Source: an uncultured Erysipelotrichaceae bacterium (lineage in GTDB: Bacteria > Bacillota_I > Bacilli_A > Erysipelotrichales > Erysipelotrichaceae). Taken from it: a DNA stretch of 36,108 nucleotides. The DNA is taken from the NCBI GenBank assembly GCA_902766005.1, contig CACXCB010000193.1:1-36108 (forward strand). The letters run 5' to 3'. The translations under genes and the position numbers were made by a program. The notes beneath the pieces are model-generated. The model was not told where the DNA came from, did not search any database, and worked only from the letters and a program-made list of their open reading frames with translations. Positions within the stretch are counted from its first letter, which is position 1. Every line of letters starts with the position of its first letter. Below, in pieces: positions 23,494-32,383 of the stretch.

Positions 23494-25718
23494 AAACAGG
23501 AAAGAAAATATTGATTTCGGTGATTTGTGCTGCTCTTGTGATTGCAGGAATCATCGGATACAAAATTTATAACGATTCTAAAATTGTCGTAAGTGTAACA
23601 CCTGTGTCATACATGATGGGCGGATACTATGAAGATCCTTTAACCACATCAGGCATGGTTTACGACATGGAAAACCAGATTGTCGATGTAGACTATCAGA
23701 AGATTGTCAATCAGGTTTTTGTCGAAGAAGGTCAGGAAGTCAAGGAAGGAGATCCGTTAGTTGAATATGATATCACTTCTTTAGAACTTTCCCTTGAATT
23801 AAAAAAGCTCTCTATTGAATCATTGCAAAATGATATAGAAAAAGCAAAAAGAGACTTAAGGAAACTGAATAATACAACTCCTATGCCGGAGTATACGCCA
23901 GAACCTGAGGTAATTCCCGAACCGACACCTGTTCCGGAGAAAAAACCGAAGAAGATCAAAGATGCATGGGATTTTCTCAATGAATTAAAACAGGCAGAGA
24001 ATTATACGGAAGAAACCGCAGCTCATGTATCATTGAATCAGATGGCATCATGGAAACAGGAAGATGCAACAAACAAAACACCTGCCTCTCCAGAACCGCA
24101 GAATGAAGAAGAACCTGTCGAATCACCGACACCTGATCCGCAGAACACGCCTGAACCGCAAAATACACCCGAACCTTCTGAATCTCCGCAACCCGTCACC
24201 AAATATCATCTCTCTTTGACCAATTGTGCTACAACAGTCACATATACGGATGATGAAGGCGATCATGAGATGCAGGTTGCAGAGTATGATTTTGAACCTG
24301 GAGAAGAAATTGTCGTCAGATATCAGATCGATGATGAAAAAAGAGATAAATTTGGTTACTGGAAGGTTGCCGGTTTAGATTATAAGAATTCTGCATATGG
24401 TGAAATTACTTTCACCATGCCGGATCATGATGTTTATATCACTGCAATGTATGACAGATATTACAATGTCACTGTTGAAAACGGCAAAGCCGAACCTTCC
24501 AGTGCTACTGAAGGGACGACAATCACGGTTACTTACAATGGTGAGGACGAGTTTAAAGAATGGAAAGCTTCTGACGATAGTGTTAAATTTGCTTATTCTA
24601 AGAATCAGCAGACAACATTTGTGATGCCGGGCAAGGATGTTACGATAAAGGCAAAAACCGATAAAGATGACAAAGATCCCAATCCTCCTGCGGGTACAGC
24701 AGAAAACCCTTATAAATTCTTAGTCAGTGAAAACGGGTATATTACCGGTGCATTCCTCAATGAATTAAGAGAAAAGGGTGAAGATGTCTATGCTGCAATT
24801 TATACTTCATCCGATAATACATGGGAGAAAGCAGAAGAAAAACCATTGACTACATTCTGCAGTTCATCTTTGGTACAGGTGGATGATGCATCCATGTGGA
24901 GCATACCGGATCGCATGGTCAGGTTTGATGAAGAGGAGATAGTCGTTGATGATAGCGGATATGAATCTATTGATATTCCGGAAGGCGGATATACCGCAGA
25001 ACAATTAAAGAGATTGATAGCTTCTACCGAAAGACAGATTGTCAGCCTGGATCTGAGCAAGAGAAAAGCAGAACTGGAATTAAAGGAACTGGAACAGCAG
25101 TTATCAGACGGCATTGTTCATGCCAAGAGAAACGGTGTTGTAAAAACCGTGCATTCTCCGGATGATATTCCAAATGACGGTACGCCGTTCCTTGAGGTTG
25201 TCAGCGGCAAAGGCATATACATTCAAGGTAGCATTTCAGAATTATTACTGGATCAGGTACAGACCGGACAGCCGGTTTATGCAATGTCCTGGGAAGACGG
25301 TAATTCCTATGAAGGGGAAATTGTTGCGATCGATGACTGGCCTTCCAGCAATGATATGTACTTCGGAAACGGAAATCCGAATGTATCCTATTATTCTTTC
25401 CGTGCTTATGTAGAAGATGCCGGTACATTAAAGAGCGGCAATTATTTGCAGCTGAATTTTGGCAGCAATCCGGGTACAAGCAACCAGATTGTAATCTCCA
25501 ATGCATATATCCGTGATGAAAAAGGAAAGAAATATGTCATGAAAGATGACAATGGAAAACTGGTCAAACAATATGTGAAAACCGGTAAAACATACTGGGG
25601 CAGCCAGACAGAAATACTGGAAGGCATTACTGCAGAAGATGCTATTGCATTCCCGTATGGTGACGGTGCTAAAGAAGGTGCCAGAACCAAACAAGAGGAT
25701 GGGGAGGTATACTACTGA
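23490..25718 (+). CDS. Second adaptor protein, with a ~370-residue insertion in its coiled-coil hairpin
   Basis: A 742-residue membrane-anchored adaptor. It has a transmembrane segment (about 6-24), a first lipoyl half (about 66-95) and a descending helix (about 96-128). A long insertion follows: a proline-rich tract (130-152), a second Pro/Glu/Thr tract with repeated PEPQNTPEP-like units (196-236), two modules resembling divergent InlB B-repeats (about 238-322 and 325-390, each ending in a FTMPD/FVMPG-type motif plus V-x-I), and an unrecognised domain (about 400-500). The ascending helix (501-540), second lipoyl half (IVHAKRNGVVKTVHSP) and barrel region then resume. Ordinary MFPs are about half this length. 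The insertion sits at the hairpin tip, so it would project into the cell wall or outside. It is coupled by ATGA/TGATG overlaps to the ATPase and permease. Confidence 0.88.
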   Translation: MKTGKKILISVICAALVIAGIIGYKIYNDSKIVVSVTPVSYMMGGYYEDPLTTSGMVYDMENQIVDVDYQKIVNQVFVEEGQEVKEGDPLVEYDITSLELSLELKKLSIESLQNDIEKAKRDLRKLNNTTPMPEYTPEPEVIPEPTPVPEKKPKKIKDAWDFLNELKQAENYTEETAAHVSLNQMASWKQEDATNKTPASPEPQNEEEPVESPTPDPQNTPEPQNTPEPSESPQPVTKYHLSLTNCATTVTYTDDEGDHEMQVAEYDFEPGEEIVVRYQIDDEKRDKFGYWKVAGLDYKNSAYGEITFTMPDHDVYITAMYDRYYNVTVENGKAEPSSATEGTTITVTYNGEDEFKEWKASDDSVKFAYSKNQQTTFVMPGKDVTIKAKTDKDDKDPNPPAGTAENPYKFLVSENGYITGAFLNELREKGEDVYAAIYTSSDNTWEKAEEKPLTTFCSSSLVQVDDASMWSIPDRMVRFDEEEIVVDDSGYESIDIPEGGYTAEQLKRLIASTERQIVSLDLSKRKAELELKELEQQLSDGIVHAKRNGVVKTVHSPDDIPNDGTPFLEVVSGKGIYIQGSISELLLDQVQTGQPVYAMSWEDGNSYEGEIVAIDDWPSSNDMYFGNGNPNVSYYSFRAYVEDAGTLKSGNYLQLNFGSNPGTSNQIVISNAYIRDEKGKKYVMKDDNGKLVKQYVKTGKTYWGSQTEILEGITAEDAIAFPYGDGAKEGARTKQEDGEVYY

Positions 25719-26962
25719 TGATAGAAAATATCAGATTATCATTTAGAGGTATTCTTTCACATAAAATGCGTTCTTTCCTGACAATGCTCGGTATTATTAT
25801 CGGTATTGCAGCAATTATTGCCATTGTTTCTACAATCAAAGGCACAAATGAGCAGATCCAGAAGAATCTGATCGGATCCGGTGAGAACAATGTCATTGTC
25901 CAAATGGTGCAGGGAGACTGGGAATATGATTATTCACAAGGCATTCCTTCCGGTGTATCTGTTCTCAATGATTCGGATAAAGAAAACCTTATGACTATTG
26001 ATAATGTCGAAGGTGTATCTTTGTTTCACAGGCGTCAGGAATATGAAGGCGTCTATCATGTAAATGACGGCATAAACGGCGGATATGTTTACGGAATTGA
26101 TACAGGATATTTTTCCACGGTCGGTTTACAGGTGATGCATGGAAGAGGCATTAGTGAAACAGATCGTGAAAACAGAAGAAAAGTATGCTTGCTGGATTCA
26201 ATCAGTTCTGAAACTTTGTTTCCGGGTACGGATCCGCTTGGCAAAACAATTGAAATCAGACAGGAACCATTTACTGTTATCGGCATTGTTACGGAAAAAG
26301 AAAGCTTTGAACCGGCAATCAATACCATCGAGGATTACTATATGTATCGTCAGGATGCTTCGGGAAGAATCTATATTCCGGATACTTCCTGGCCGATTAT
26401 CTATCAATATGACGAACCGCAGAATGTTGTGCTTCGTGCAAACAATACAGCTGCTATGACGCAGATCGGCAGAGATGCTGCAAACCTGCTGAATGCAAAC
26501 ATCACTTCTGCAGATTTCCAGTATAAAGCACAGGATTTACTGGAACAGGCAAAAGAAATCCAGCAGTTGTCTCAATCTACCAATACCATGTTAATCTGGA
26601 TTGCCGGAATATCATTGCTGGTAGGAGGTATCGGTGTCATGAATATCATGCTTGTCAGCGTTACCGAAAGAACCAGCGAAATCGGTTTGAAGAAAGCCAT
26701 CGGTGCACCGAAAAGGGCAATACTCGGACAGTTTCTGACCGAAGCGGTTGTATTAACTTCAACAGGAGGGCTTCTCGGTGTTATCTCAGGTATCATATTA
26801 GCGGAGCTGATATCCAGGTTAAACGGCACGCCGGTAGCGATTTCGATTGAAGCAGCTATATTTGCGGTGGTATTCTCGATGATCATCGGTATTATATTCG
26901 GAATCCTTCCGTCTTATAAAGCTGCCAATCTTGATCCGATTGAAGCATTAAGACATGAGTAA
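25718..26962 (+). CDS. MacB-like ABC transporter permease
   Basis: A 414-residue permease of the MacB/FtsX superfamily. It has an N-terminal transmembrane helix (SHKMRSFLTMLGIIIGIAAI), a large extracellular MacB periplasmic core domain (about residues 45-270), and three C-terminal helices beginning with LLVGGIGVMNIMLVSVTERT. The loop TSEIGLKKAIGA and the closing LPSYKAANLDPIEALRHE are hallmark MacB sequences. It overlaps the second adaptor by one base and ends the operon. Confidence 0.95.
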   Translation: MIENIRLSFRGILSHKMRSFLTMLGIIIGIAAIIAIVSTIKGTNEQIQKNLIGSGENNVIVQMVQGDWEYDYSQGIPSGVSVLNDSDKENLMTIDNVEGVSLFHRRQEYEGVYHVNDGINGGYVYGIDTGYFSTVGLQVMHGRGISETDRENRRKVCLLDSISSETLFPGTDPLGKTIEIRQEPFTVIGIVTEKESFEPAINTIEDYYMYRQDASGRIYIPDTSWPIIYQYDEPQNVVLRANNTAAMTQIGRDAANLLNANITSADFQYKAQDLLEQAKEIQQLSQSTNTMLIWIAGISLLVGGIGVMNIMLVSVTERTSEIGLKKAIGAPKRAILGQFLTEAVVLTSTGGLLGVISGIILAELISRLNGTPVAISIEAAIFAVVFSMIIGIIFGILPSYKAANLDPIEALRHE

Positions 26963-26988
26963 AAGGAGTGAATCTCCTTTTTCTTTTT
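26961..26988 (+). terminator. Terminator after the export operon
   Basis: AAAAGGAG (starting inside the stop codon) pairs with CTCCTTTT around TGAAT, followed by TCTTTTT. Confidence 0.85.
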
Positions 26989-26993
26989 ATTGT

Positions 26994-27014
26994 GAAACTG
27001 ATATACTTAGTTTC
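26994..27014 (+). promoter_or_regulatory. Extended -10 promoter inside an inverted repeat (possible operator)
   Basis: TGATATACT (26999-27007) is an extended -10. It lies inside the dyad GAAACT (26994-26999) ... AGTTTC (27009-27014). A repressor bound here would block transcription of the downstream lipoprotein gene. The dyad is seen; its role is inferred, and no regulator gene is in the window. Confidence 0.4.
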
Positions 27015-27026
27015 GTGGAGGAACAT

Positions 27027-27848
27027 ATGAATCAAAAATACAGTATTTGTTTATTATCTGCATTGCTGTTAACAGGATGCGGTTCATCTTCAGCACCTGC
27101 GGCTTCTGCAGAGAGCAGGGAGGACAGCCTGGTCATCGATACGGATGAGGTTACAGCTGAAGATGAAAACCAGACAGGTGAAGAAGATAATTCATCTGAA
27201 ACGGTAAGTCAGGGACTTCCTTATTATGATGTTTTTACAGATGATCATAAGGTAAATTCAGATATCCTTGATATGTATCATCATTATGTCTATAAGAATG
27301 AAAATGATGCCATTCTGTTTTATCTCGATACGCGCAATGGCTTTGATATTCATGTCATTACCTATGATGATTTAGGTGCTAAAGAAGAAGTATATATTGT
27401 TGATATGCAGTCTTTGAAAAAGGACGGGGATGGATATGAAGCAGAAGTCATCTATAATCAGGATGGAGCAGATGTATCGGATTATTTTGCCCATATGAAT
27501 ATCAAATTCAGTCTCGGATTTACGGAAGTTGAAGTCAAAAGAGATTATGATGTGCATTATGAATCGGTCAATGTCAGTCTTATTGATGGAGATTATTACT
27601 TTCTTGAGCCTTTTGAAAGCCAGGCATATTATGATTTTATGCGCACGGAAGCACTGATCTATTATCGGAAGAAAACAGGCATATGTCCAAGGGATGTTAC
27701 GCTGGATCTCTATAAGGATCACACCATGAGCATTCATCTGTTTGAGATTGTTGATGATCATACTGCCACATATGCATGGTATACCGTGGACTTTGAAGGA
27801 AACGGAACAGATGATATGACCGGTGAGGAAGTTCATTTTTTTGAATGA
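27027..27848 (+). CDS. Lipoprotein of unknown function
   Basis: A 273-residue exported protein. The signal peptide ends in a lipobox, LLTGCGSSS, giving a lipidated Cys at position 17. An acidic, Ser/Glu-rich linker spans about residues 20-65. The remaining roughly 200 residues form a beta-rich, aromatic domain (LPYYDVF, YHHYVYKNENDAILFYLD, GDYYFLEPF) that I do not recognise. The start at 27027 is set by GGAGGAACAT and the signal peptide; the longer frame from 26955 overlaps the terminator. It is 11 bases upstream of the LOG gene. Confidence 0.82.
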   Translation: MNQKYSICLLSALLLTGCGSSSAPAASAESREDSLVIDTDEVTAEDENQTGEEDNSSETVSQGLPYYDVFTDDHKVNSDILDMYHHYVYKNENDAILFYLDTRNGFDIHVITYDDLGAKEEVYIVDMQSLKKDGDGYEAEVIYNQDGADVSDYFAHMNIKFSLGFTEVEVKRDYDVHYESVNVSLIDGDYYFLEPFESQAYYDFMRTEALIYYRKKTGICPRDVTLDLYKDHTMSIHLFEIVDDHTATYAWYTVDFEGNGTDDMTGEEVHFFE

Positions 27849-27859
27849 GAGGGGTAACG

Positions 27860-28402
27860 ATGAATATAGCAGTTTATCTTGGATCATCTTTCGGAAATGA
27901 TCCGGAAATAAAAAAAGAAACAGAGAAACTCGGCAGATGGATCGGATCAAACGGCCATACGCTTGTATATGGAGGATCGGATTCCGGACTCATGGGTATA
28001 TTAGCTGAGGGAGTTCTGGCGGAAGAGGGGAAGATATATGGCTTCATGCCTGAATTTCTTGTCAAAAGAAACCGTGCCATGGAAAGCCTTGAAAACTTAT
28101 ACATCACAAAAGACATGTCCGAAAGAAAGAAGAGGATGCTGGAGATGGCAGATGCGTATATAGCCATGCCGGGAGGACCCGGAACACTGGAAGAAATATC
28201 AGAAGCGATTTCTTCCGTCAGGCTCGGTTTATATAAAAAGCCATGCATTTTCTTTAACATCAATGGTTATTATGATGCATTATTCATCTATTTTGACAAG
28301 ATGATGCAAACCGGTTTTGCTGCAGAATATGATTTCAAGCATGTATATAATGCAAAATCATTGGGAGAAATAGAGAGGATATTGAAAACATATGAAATAT
28401 AA
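27860..28402 (+). CDS. LOG family protein (TIGR00730), nucleotide 5'-monophosphate phosphoribohydrolase type
   Basis: A 180-residue Rossmann-fold protein. It begins NIAVYLGSSFGNDP and includes LVYGGSDSGLMG and MPGGPGTLEEI, the PGGxGTxxE motif that forms the active site of cytokinin-activating LOG enzymes. It probably hydrolyses nucleoside monophosphates to base and ribose 5-phosphate. GAGAGGGGTAACG precedes the ATG at 27860, a better start than the frame opening at 27845. It overlaps the HAD phosphatase gene by 11 bases. Confidence 0.9.
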   Translation: MNIAVYLGSSFGNDPEIKKETEKLGRWIGSNGHTLVYGGSDSGLMGILAEGVLAEEGKIYGFMPEFLVKRNRAMESLENLYITKDMSERKKRMLEMADAYIAMPGGPGTLEEISEAISSVRLGLYKKPCIFFNINGYYDALFIYFDKMMQTGFAAEYDFKHVYNAKSLGEIERILKTYEI

Positions 28403-29042
28403 ACTTGCTGTATTTGACATGGATGGCACGATCCTGTATACGCTTCAGGATATTGTTGATTCGATGAACCGCGCCTTAAGGAAAAACAATCTTCCCGAAA
28501 CCACATTAAAAGATATGCGGGTTTATATAGGTAACGGAATCATGAATGAAGTCAGAAGATCTGTTCCGGAAAGTGCTTCGGAAGAAACCATTCAGAAAGT
28601 CTTTAGGGATTTTAATGAAGATTATGCTAAACACTGCAGTGATACGACAAAGCCGTATGAGGGTATTTCAGAGCTTCTTAAAGATTTGCGGAATATGGGC
28701 ATATTGACAGCGGTTGTTTCTAATAAGGGAGATTATGCAGTGCAGGAACTCATGAAACAGTACTTTGAGGGGATCTTTGATGCCGGAGTCGGTGAAAAAG
28801 AAGGCATTGAAAGAAAACCTGCACCCGATACGGTATATGCGGTATTGGATGCCTTGAAAATAGACAAAGATGAAGCTGTTTATATCGGGGATTCGGAAGT
28901 TGATATTGATACCGCAAAAAATGCCGGCATGGACTGTATCCTTGTTTCCTGGGGATATAGGGACAAGCCGGACATGTATGCCAAAGGTGCTTCACGCATT
29001 GTGGATACGATGGATGAATTGAAAGAAGAAATCACAAAGTAA
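28392..29042 (+). CDS. HAD family phosphatase, phosphoglycolate phosphatase-like
   Basis: A 216-residue HAD-IA hydrolase. Motif I is FDMDGTILYT (Asp8, Asp10), motif II VVSNKGD, motif III the Lys in ERKPAPDTV and motif IV IGDSEVDIDTAKNAG. The helical C1 cap lies between residues 16 and 80. It resembles Gph/PpaX, which remove phosphate from phosphoglycolate or pyrophosphate; the substrate is not certain. It overlaps the LOG gene and ends at a bidirectional terminator. Confidence 0.9.
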   Translation: MKYKLAVFDMDGTILYTLQDIVDSMNRALRKNNLPETTLKDMRVYIGNGIMNEVRRSVPESASEETIQKVFRDFNEDYAKHCSDTTKPYEGISELLKDLRNMGILTAVVSNKGDYAVQELMKQYFEGIFDAGVGEKEGIERKPAPDTVYAVLDALKIDKDEAVYIGDSEVDIDTAKNAGMDCILVSWGYRDKPDMYAKGASRIVDTMDELKEEITK

Positions 29043-29065
29043 AAAGAGCATCAGCTCTTTTTTTT
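29041..29065. terminator. Bidirectional terminator between convergent genes
   Basis: AAAAGAGC pairs with GCTCTTTT around an ATCA loop. T-runs flank it on both strands, so it can end the HAD phosphatase (+) and the YfcE (-) transcripts. Confidence 0.88.
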
Positions 29066-29615
29066 AGAGATCCGTATGCATATAGATCTGATGATCCAAG
29101 GTATACACGGTAAAGCCTGTTTCATCAAACAATGCATATGTGGCAGGATGACCGCCCTTGGGAATGGAAACGGATCCCGGATTCAGATAGAAGATACCGT
29201 CTTTGCGGGTAGTAGTAGGAACATGGGTATGGCCGGAAAGGAAGATATCTCCTTCACAAAGAGGAAGATGCTTATCCGGTGTGTAGACATGGCCATGTGT
29301 CATAAATACTTTCTTTCCATTGATTTTCAGGATATTGTAGTCGGCAGTAATCGGAAACTGCAATACCATCTGATCGACTTCTGCATCACAATTGCCTCTG
29401 ACGGCAATGATATCGGAAGTATAGGCATTCATAATGTCAATGACCTTTTTCGGGTCATATTCTGCAGGAAGATCATTTCTTGGGCCATGATAGAGAATAT
29501 CTCCAAGACAAAGGATATATTCCGGTTTGTGGAATGATACTGCATCAACCATTGCTCTTGCACCGACGCAGGAACCATGTATGTCGGATACGACGAATAC
29601 TTTTGTTTTGCTCAT
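29064..29615 (-). CDS. yfcE: YfcE-type phosphodiesterase (calcineurin-like metallophosphoesterase)
   Basis: A 183-residue metallophosphoesterase. The metal-binding motifs appear in order: SDIHG, CLGDILYHG, RGNCD, THGH and SGHTHVP, with a late LNPGSVSIPKGG. This is the YfcE/MJ0936 pattern; such enzymes hydrolyse phosphodiesters in vitro and their cellular substrate is unsettled. CGAGGTAAAACAT precedes the ATG. It is transcribed divergently from coaBC. Confidence 0.93.
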   Translation of the reverse strand: MSKTKVFVVSDIHGSCVGARAMVDAVSFHKPEYILCLGDILYHGPRNDLPAEYDPKKVIDIMNAYTSDIIAVRGNCDAEVDQMVLQFPITADYNILKINGKKVFMTHGHVYTPDKHLPLCEGDIFLSGHTHVPTTTRKDGIFYLNPGSVSIPKGGHPATYALFDETGFTVYTLDHQIYMHTDL

Positions 29616-29633
29616 ATGTTTTACCTCGGTTTC

Positions 29634-29659
29634 ATTTTACCATGATTCTTTGGTATAAT
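29634..29659. promoter_or_regulatory. Divergent extended -10 promoters for yfcE and coaBC
   Basis: Plus strand: TGGTATAAT, with TATAAT at 29654-29659, drives coaBC 25 bases downstream. Minus strand: TGGTAAAAT, with its hexamer at 29634-29639, drives yfcE. Both are TGn-extended and only about 15 bases apart, so the two polymerases would compete. Confidence 0.65.
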
Positions 29660-29683
29660 GACAATACAGAACAGGAGAATTCT

Positions 29684-30874
29684 ATGGAAAAGAAATGCAT
29701 ACTGGTCGGTGTGACTGCCGGCATTGCCGCATATAAAATTTGTTCACTTGTCTCCTCTTTAAAAAAGAAGGGGCATGAAGTGCATGTCCTTATGACAAAG
29801 GAAGCGGAGAGTTTTGTCGGACCGCTAACTTTCCAGACACTCAGTGGTCAAAGAGTGATTCAGGATATGTTCAGTGTTGATTTTGTACCTGATGTACATC
29901 ATATTTCTTTGGCAAAAAAGGCTGATGCCTTTGTGATTGCACCGGCTACAGCCAATGTCATTGCGAAAATATCTCATGGAATCGCTGATGACATGCTGAC
30001 AACGACATTCTTAGCTGCGCAATGTCCGAAACTCATTGTACCGGCCATGAATACCGCAATGTTGGAGAACCCGATTACACAGAATAATATCAGCAGATGC
30101 CGAGAATATGGCATGCATATATTGGAAAGCGATAGCGGTTATCTTGCATGCGGGGATGTAGGCAAAGGAAGAATGCCGGATCCGGATGTGATTGAAGATG
30201 CATTAAATGCCATTATTGAAACAGACCGTTTCCTGGAAGGCAAACATGTACTTGTTACAGCGGGGCCGACATGCGAGGATATTGATCCTGTCAGATACAT
30301 CACCAACCATTCTTCAGGGAAAATGGGTTTTGCTCTTGCAAGACAAGCTAGAAATTTAGGCGCAAAGGTAACACTTGTTTCAGGGAAGACTTCCTTGGCA
30401 ATACCTGCAGGCATGGATTATATCCCGATTCACAGTGCACAGGATATGGCAGATGCCGTATTATCACGAAGTGATGAACAGGATATCATCATCATGGCTG
30501 CAGCCGTTGCAGATTATACGCCTTTAACCACTGCGGAAGAGAAAATCAAAAAGAGTGATGATGATCTCAATATCCCCTTAAAAAGAACAACCGACATTCT
30601 TTATAACCTCGGACAGAAGAAAAAGCAGAACCAGGTTCTGATCGGTTTTGCGATGGAAACCGAAAATCTCATGGATAATGCAGCAGAAAAGCTGAAAAAG
30701 AAAAATGCCGATTACATCATCGCTAACAGTATCCGTGAAGAAGGTGCAGGATTCGGTGTGGATACAAACTCCGTGACGATTCTTTCACAAAATGAGACAG
30801 TGAAACTCGGACTTCTTTCCAAAGAAGATACTGCCAAGGAGATATTGAAATATTGTGCAGGAGGGAAAAGATGA
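29684..30874 (+). CDS. coaBC: Bifunctional phosphopantothenoylcysteine decarboxylase/synthetase CoaBC
   Basis: A 396-residue CoA biosynthesis enzyme. The N-terminal CoaC flavoprotein (residues 1 to about 185) has GVTAGIAAYKICSLVSSLKK, the HHISLAKKAD His region and VPAMNTAMLENPIT. The C-terminal CoaB synthetase (about 186-396) begins with KHVLVTAGPTCEDIDPVRYI and NHSSGKMGFALA, and includes MAAAVADYTP. It joins cysteine to 4'-phosphopantothenate and decarboxylates the product. The ATG at 29684 follows CAGGAGAATTCT. It overlaps the next gene (ATGA). Confidence 0.96.
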   Translation: MEKKCILVGVTAGIAAYKICSLVSSLKKKGHEVHVLMTKEAESFVGPLTFQTLSGQRVIQDMFSVDFVPDVHHISLAKKADAFVIAPATANVIAKISHGIADDMLTTTFLAAQCPKLIVPAMNTAMLENPITQNNISRCREYGMHILESDSGYLACGDVGKGRMPDPDVIEDALNAIIETDRFLEGKHVLVTAGPTCEDIDPVRYITNHSSGKMGFALARQARNLGAKVTLVSGKTSLAIPAGMDYIPIHSAQDMADAVLSRSDEQDIIIMAAAVADYTPLTTAEEKIKKSDDDLNIPLKRTTDILYNLGQKKKQNQVLIGFAMETENLMDNAAEKLKKKNADYIIANSIREEGAGFGVDTNSVTILSQNETVKLGLLSKEDTAKEILKYCAGGKR

Positions 30875-31788
30875 AAGTATTTGATTTGCATGCAGATCTT
30901 GCAATTGCGATAGATAAACATCCGGAAGAAAACGGTGTTTTAAAGAAATACTGGCATGATAAGTTTCAACAAGGAGAAGTTGTCTATACTTCTGCAGCTT
31001 CGTTCTTCCGTGGCGTGGAATCTTGGGAGGATATGGTCAATACCGTTACACGTGTCAAAAACGATATTGAACAGAGCGGTGCAAAAAGAATCCTTTCCAA
31101 GGAGGATCTGAATGAAGAGGAAACGGAAATCACCTATATCATGACCATCGAAGGCATGTGCGGTATCCATGATCATCCTGAAGAAAAAATCGAATGGCTG
31201 TATCATATGGGCAACCGTATCGGTTCCTTGGAGTGGAATGATCAGAATGATCTTGCTACAGGTAACAGCGGCGATCCTGGAAGAGGCTTGACGGAAATGG
31301 GCAAACAGGCAATCCGAAAGATGAACGAACTCCATATGATTGTGGATGTTTCCCATGCCAATGAAAAGACATTCTGGGATATTCTTGATACTTCTGCATT
31401 ACCGATTATTGCAACCCATTCCAATGCCAAAGCTAAGTGCTTTGTCGAAAGAAATTTAACCGACCAGCAGATGAGAGCTCTTGCAGACAAAGGGGGCTTG
31501 ATCGGTATGAATGCATGTGACTCTTTCATTCATGCAGAAAAGGACAAAAGAGATGCTTTGCATTTGGCAGAACATGCAAGATACATTGCCGATCTGGTCG
31601 GTGTATCCCATGTTGCCTGCGGATTTGATTTCGGTGCATATTATGCAGAAAAGAAAGACTATGATATCTTCTCGCCGGATCAGACACAGAATTTCATTCA
31701 GGGATTGTATGCTGTCGGCTTTACTGAAGAAGAGGTGAGGGATATTGCTTATCGAAATGTCATCAGCTTCCTGAAGGAGTACATGTGA
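30871..31788 (+). CDS. Membrane dipeptidase-type M19 peptidase
   Basis: A 305-residue zinc dipeptidase of the renal dipeptidase family. Seen: DLHADLA near the N-terminus (His-x-Asp), the metal-bridging Glu in IEGMCGI, the SLEWNDQNDLATG block, IVDVSHANEKTFWDI (His), ATHSNAKA (His) and CGFDFGAYY (Asp). Family length is about 300-400. No signal peptide is present, so it is cytoplasmic and probably hydrolyses dipeptides, including those with D-residues. It is coupled to coaBC upstream and maf downstream by four-base overlaps. Confidence 0.92.
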   Translation: MKVFDLHADLAIAIDKHPEENGVLKKYWHDKFQQGEVVYTSAASFFRGVESWEDMVNTVTRVKNDIEQSGAKRILSKEDLNEEETEITYIMTIEGMCGIHDHPEEKIEWLYHMGNRIGSLEWNDQNDLATGNSGDPGRGLTEMGKQAIRKMNELHMIVDVSHANEKTFWDILDTSALPIIATHSNAKAKCFVERNLTDQQMRALADKGGLIGMNACDSFIHAEKDKRDALHLAEHARYIADLVGVSHVACGFDFGAYYAEKKDYDIFSPDQTQNFIQGLYAVGFTEEEVRDIAYRNVISFLKEYM

Positions 31789-32348
31789 AACAGATTGTTT
31801 TAGCTTCACAGAGTCCAAGAAGAAAAGAACTGCTTGAAAAATGCGGATATGCATTTATCACAGAGCCTGCCGATATTGATGAAACAATTCGTGAAGATCA
31901 GGATCTTTGCAGGGAAATACAGCGCCTTTCCAAAAGAAAGGCGGAACATATCCTGGAAAAACATCCTGATTGTATTGTGATCGGCAGTGATACGATCGTT
32001 GTGGTGGACAACTGTGTTCTTGGAAAGCCGAAGGATCATGCTGATGCCCAAAACATGCTAAGAATGTTATCGGGAAGGGCACATCAGGTTATTACGGGAA
32101 TCTGTATCATGAGCTCACAGCGTGTATATACCAATGCTGTATCCAGTGATGTCCATTTTGCTTCTCTCAATGATCAGGAAATCCTTGATTATATTGCTAC
32201 CGGGGAATGTGATGACAAGGCCGGTGCATATGCCATTCAGGGATATGGTTCGAAATTCATCAAAGGCATAGAAGGGGATTATTATTCGATTATGGGATTC
32301 CCGCTTCACCTTGTCTATGAAGAACTGAAGAATATTGATTTATATTAA
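31785..32348 (+). CDS. maf: Maf family nucleoside triphosphate pyrophosphatase
   Basis: A 187-residue Maf protein, a house-cleaning pyrophosphatase for dTTP/UTP or modified nucleotides, linked to septum formation control. Motifs: ASQSPRRKELL at the N-terminus, IGSDTIVVVDN, LGKPKD, MLSGRAHQVITG and DKAGAYAIQGYG. The start codon is GTG, embedded in the upstream stop (GTGA) and preceded by GAAGGAG. Confidence 0.95.
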   Translation: MKQIVLASQSPRRKELLEKCGYAFITEPADIDETIREDQDLCREIQRLSKRKAEHILEKHPDCIVIGSDTIVVVDNCVLGKPKDHADAQNMLRMLSGRAHQVITGICIMSSQRVYTNAVSSDVHFASLNDQEILDYIATGECDDKAGAYAIQGYGSKFIKGIEGDYYSIMGFPLHLVYEELKNIDLY

Positions 32349-32383
32349 CAAGGATAGAGATGTCCTTTCTTTTAAGGTGTAAC

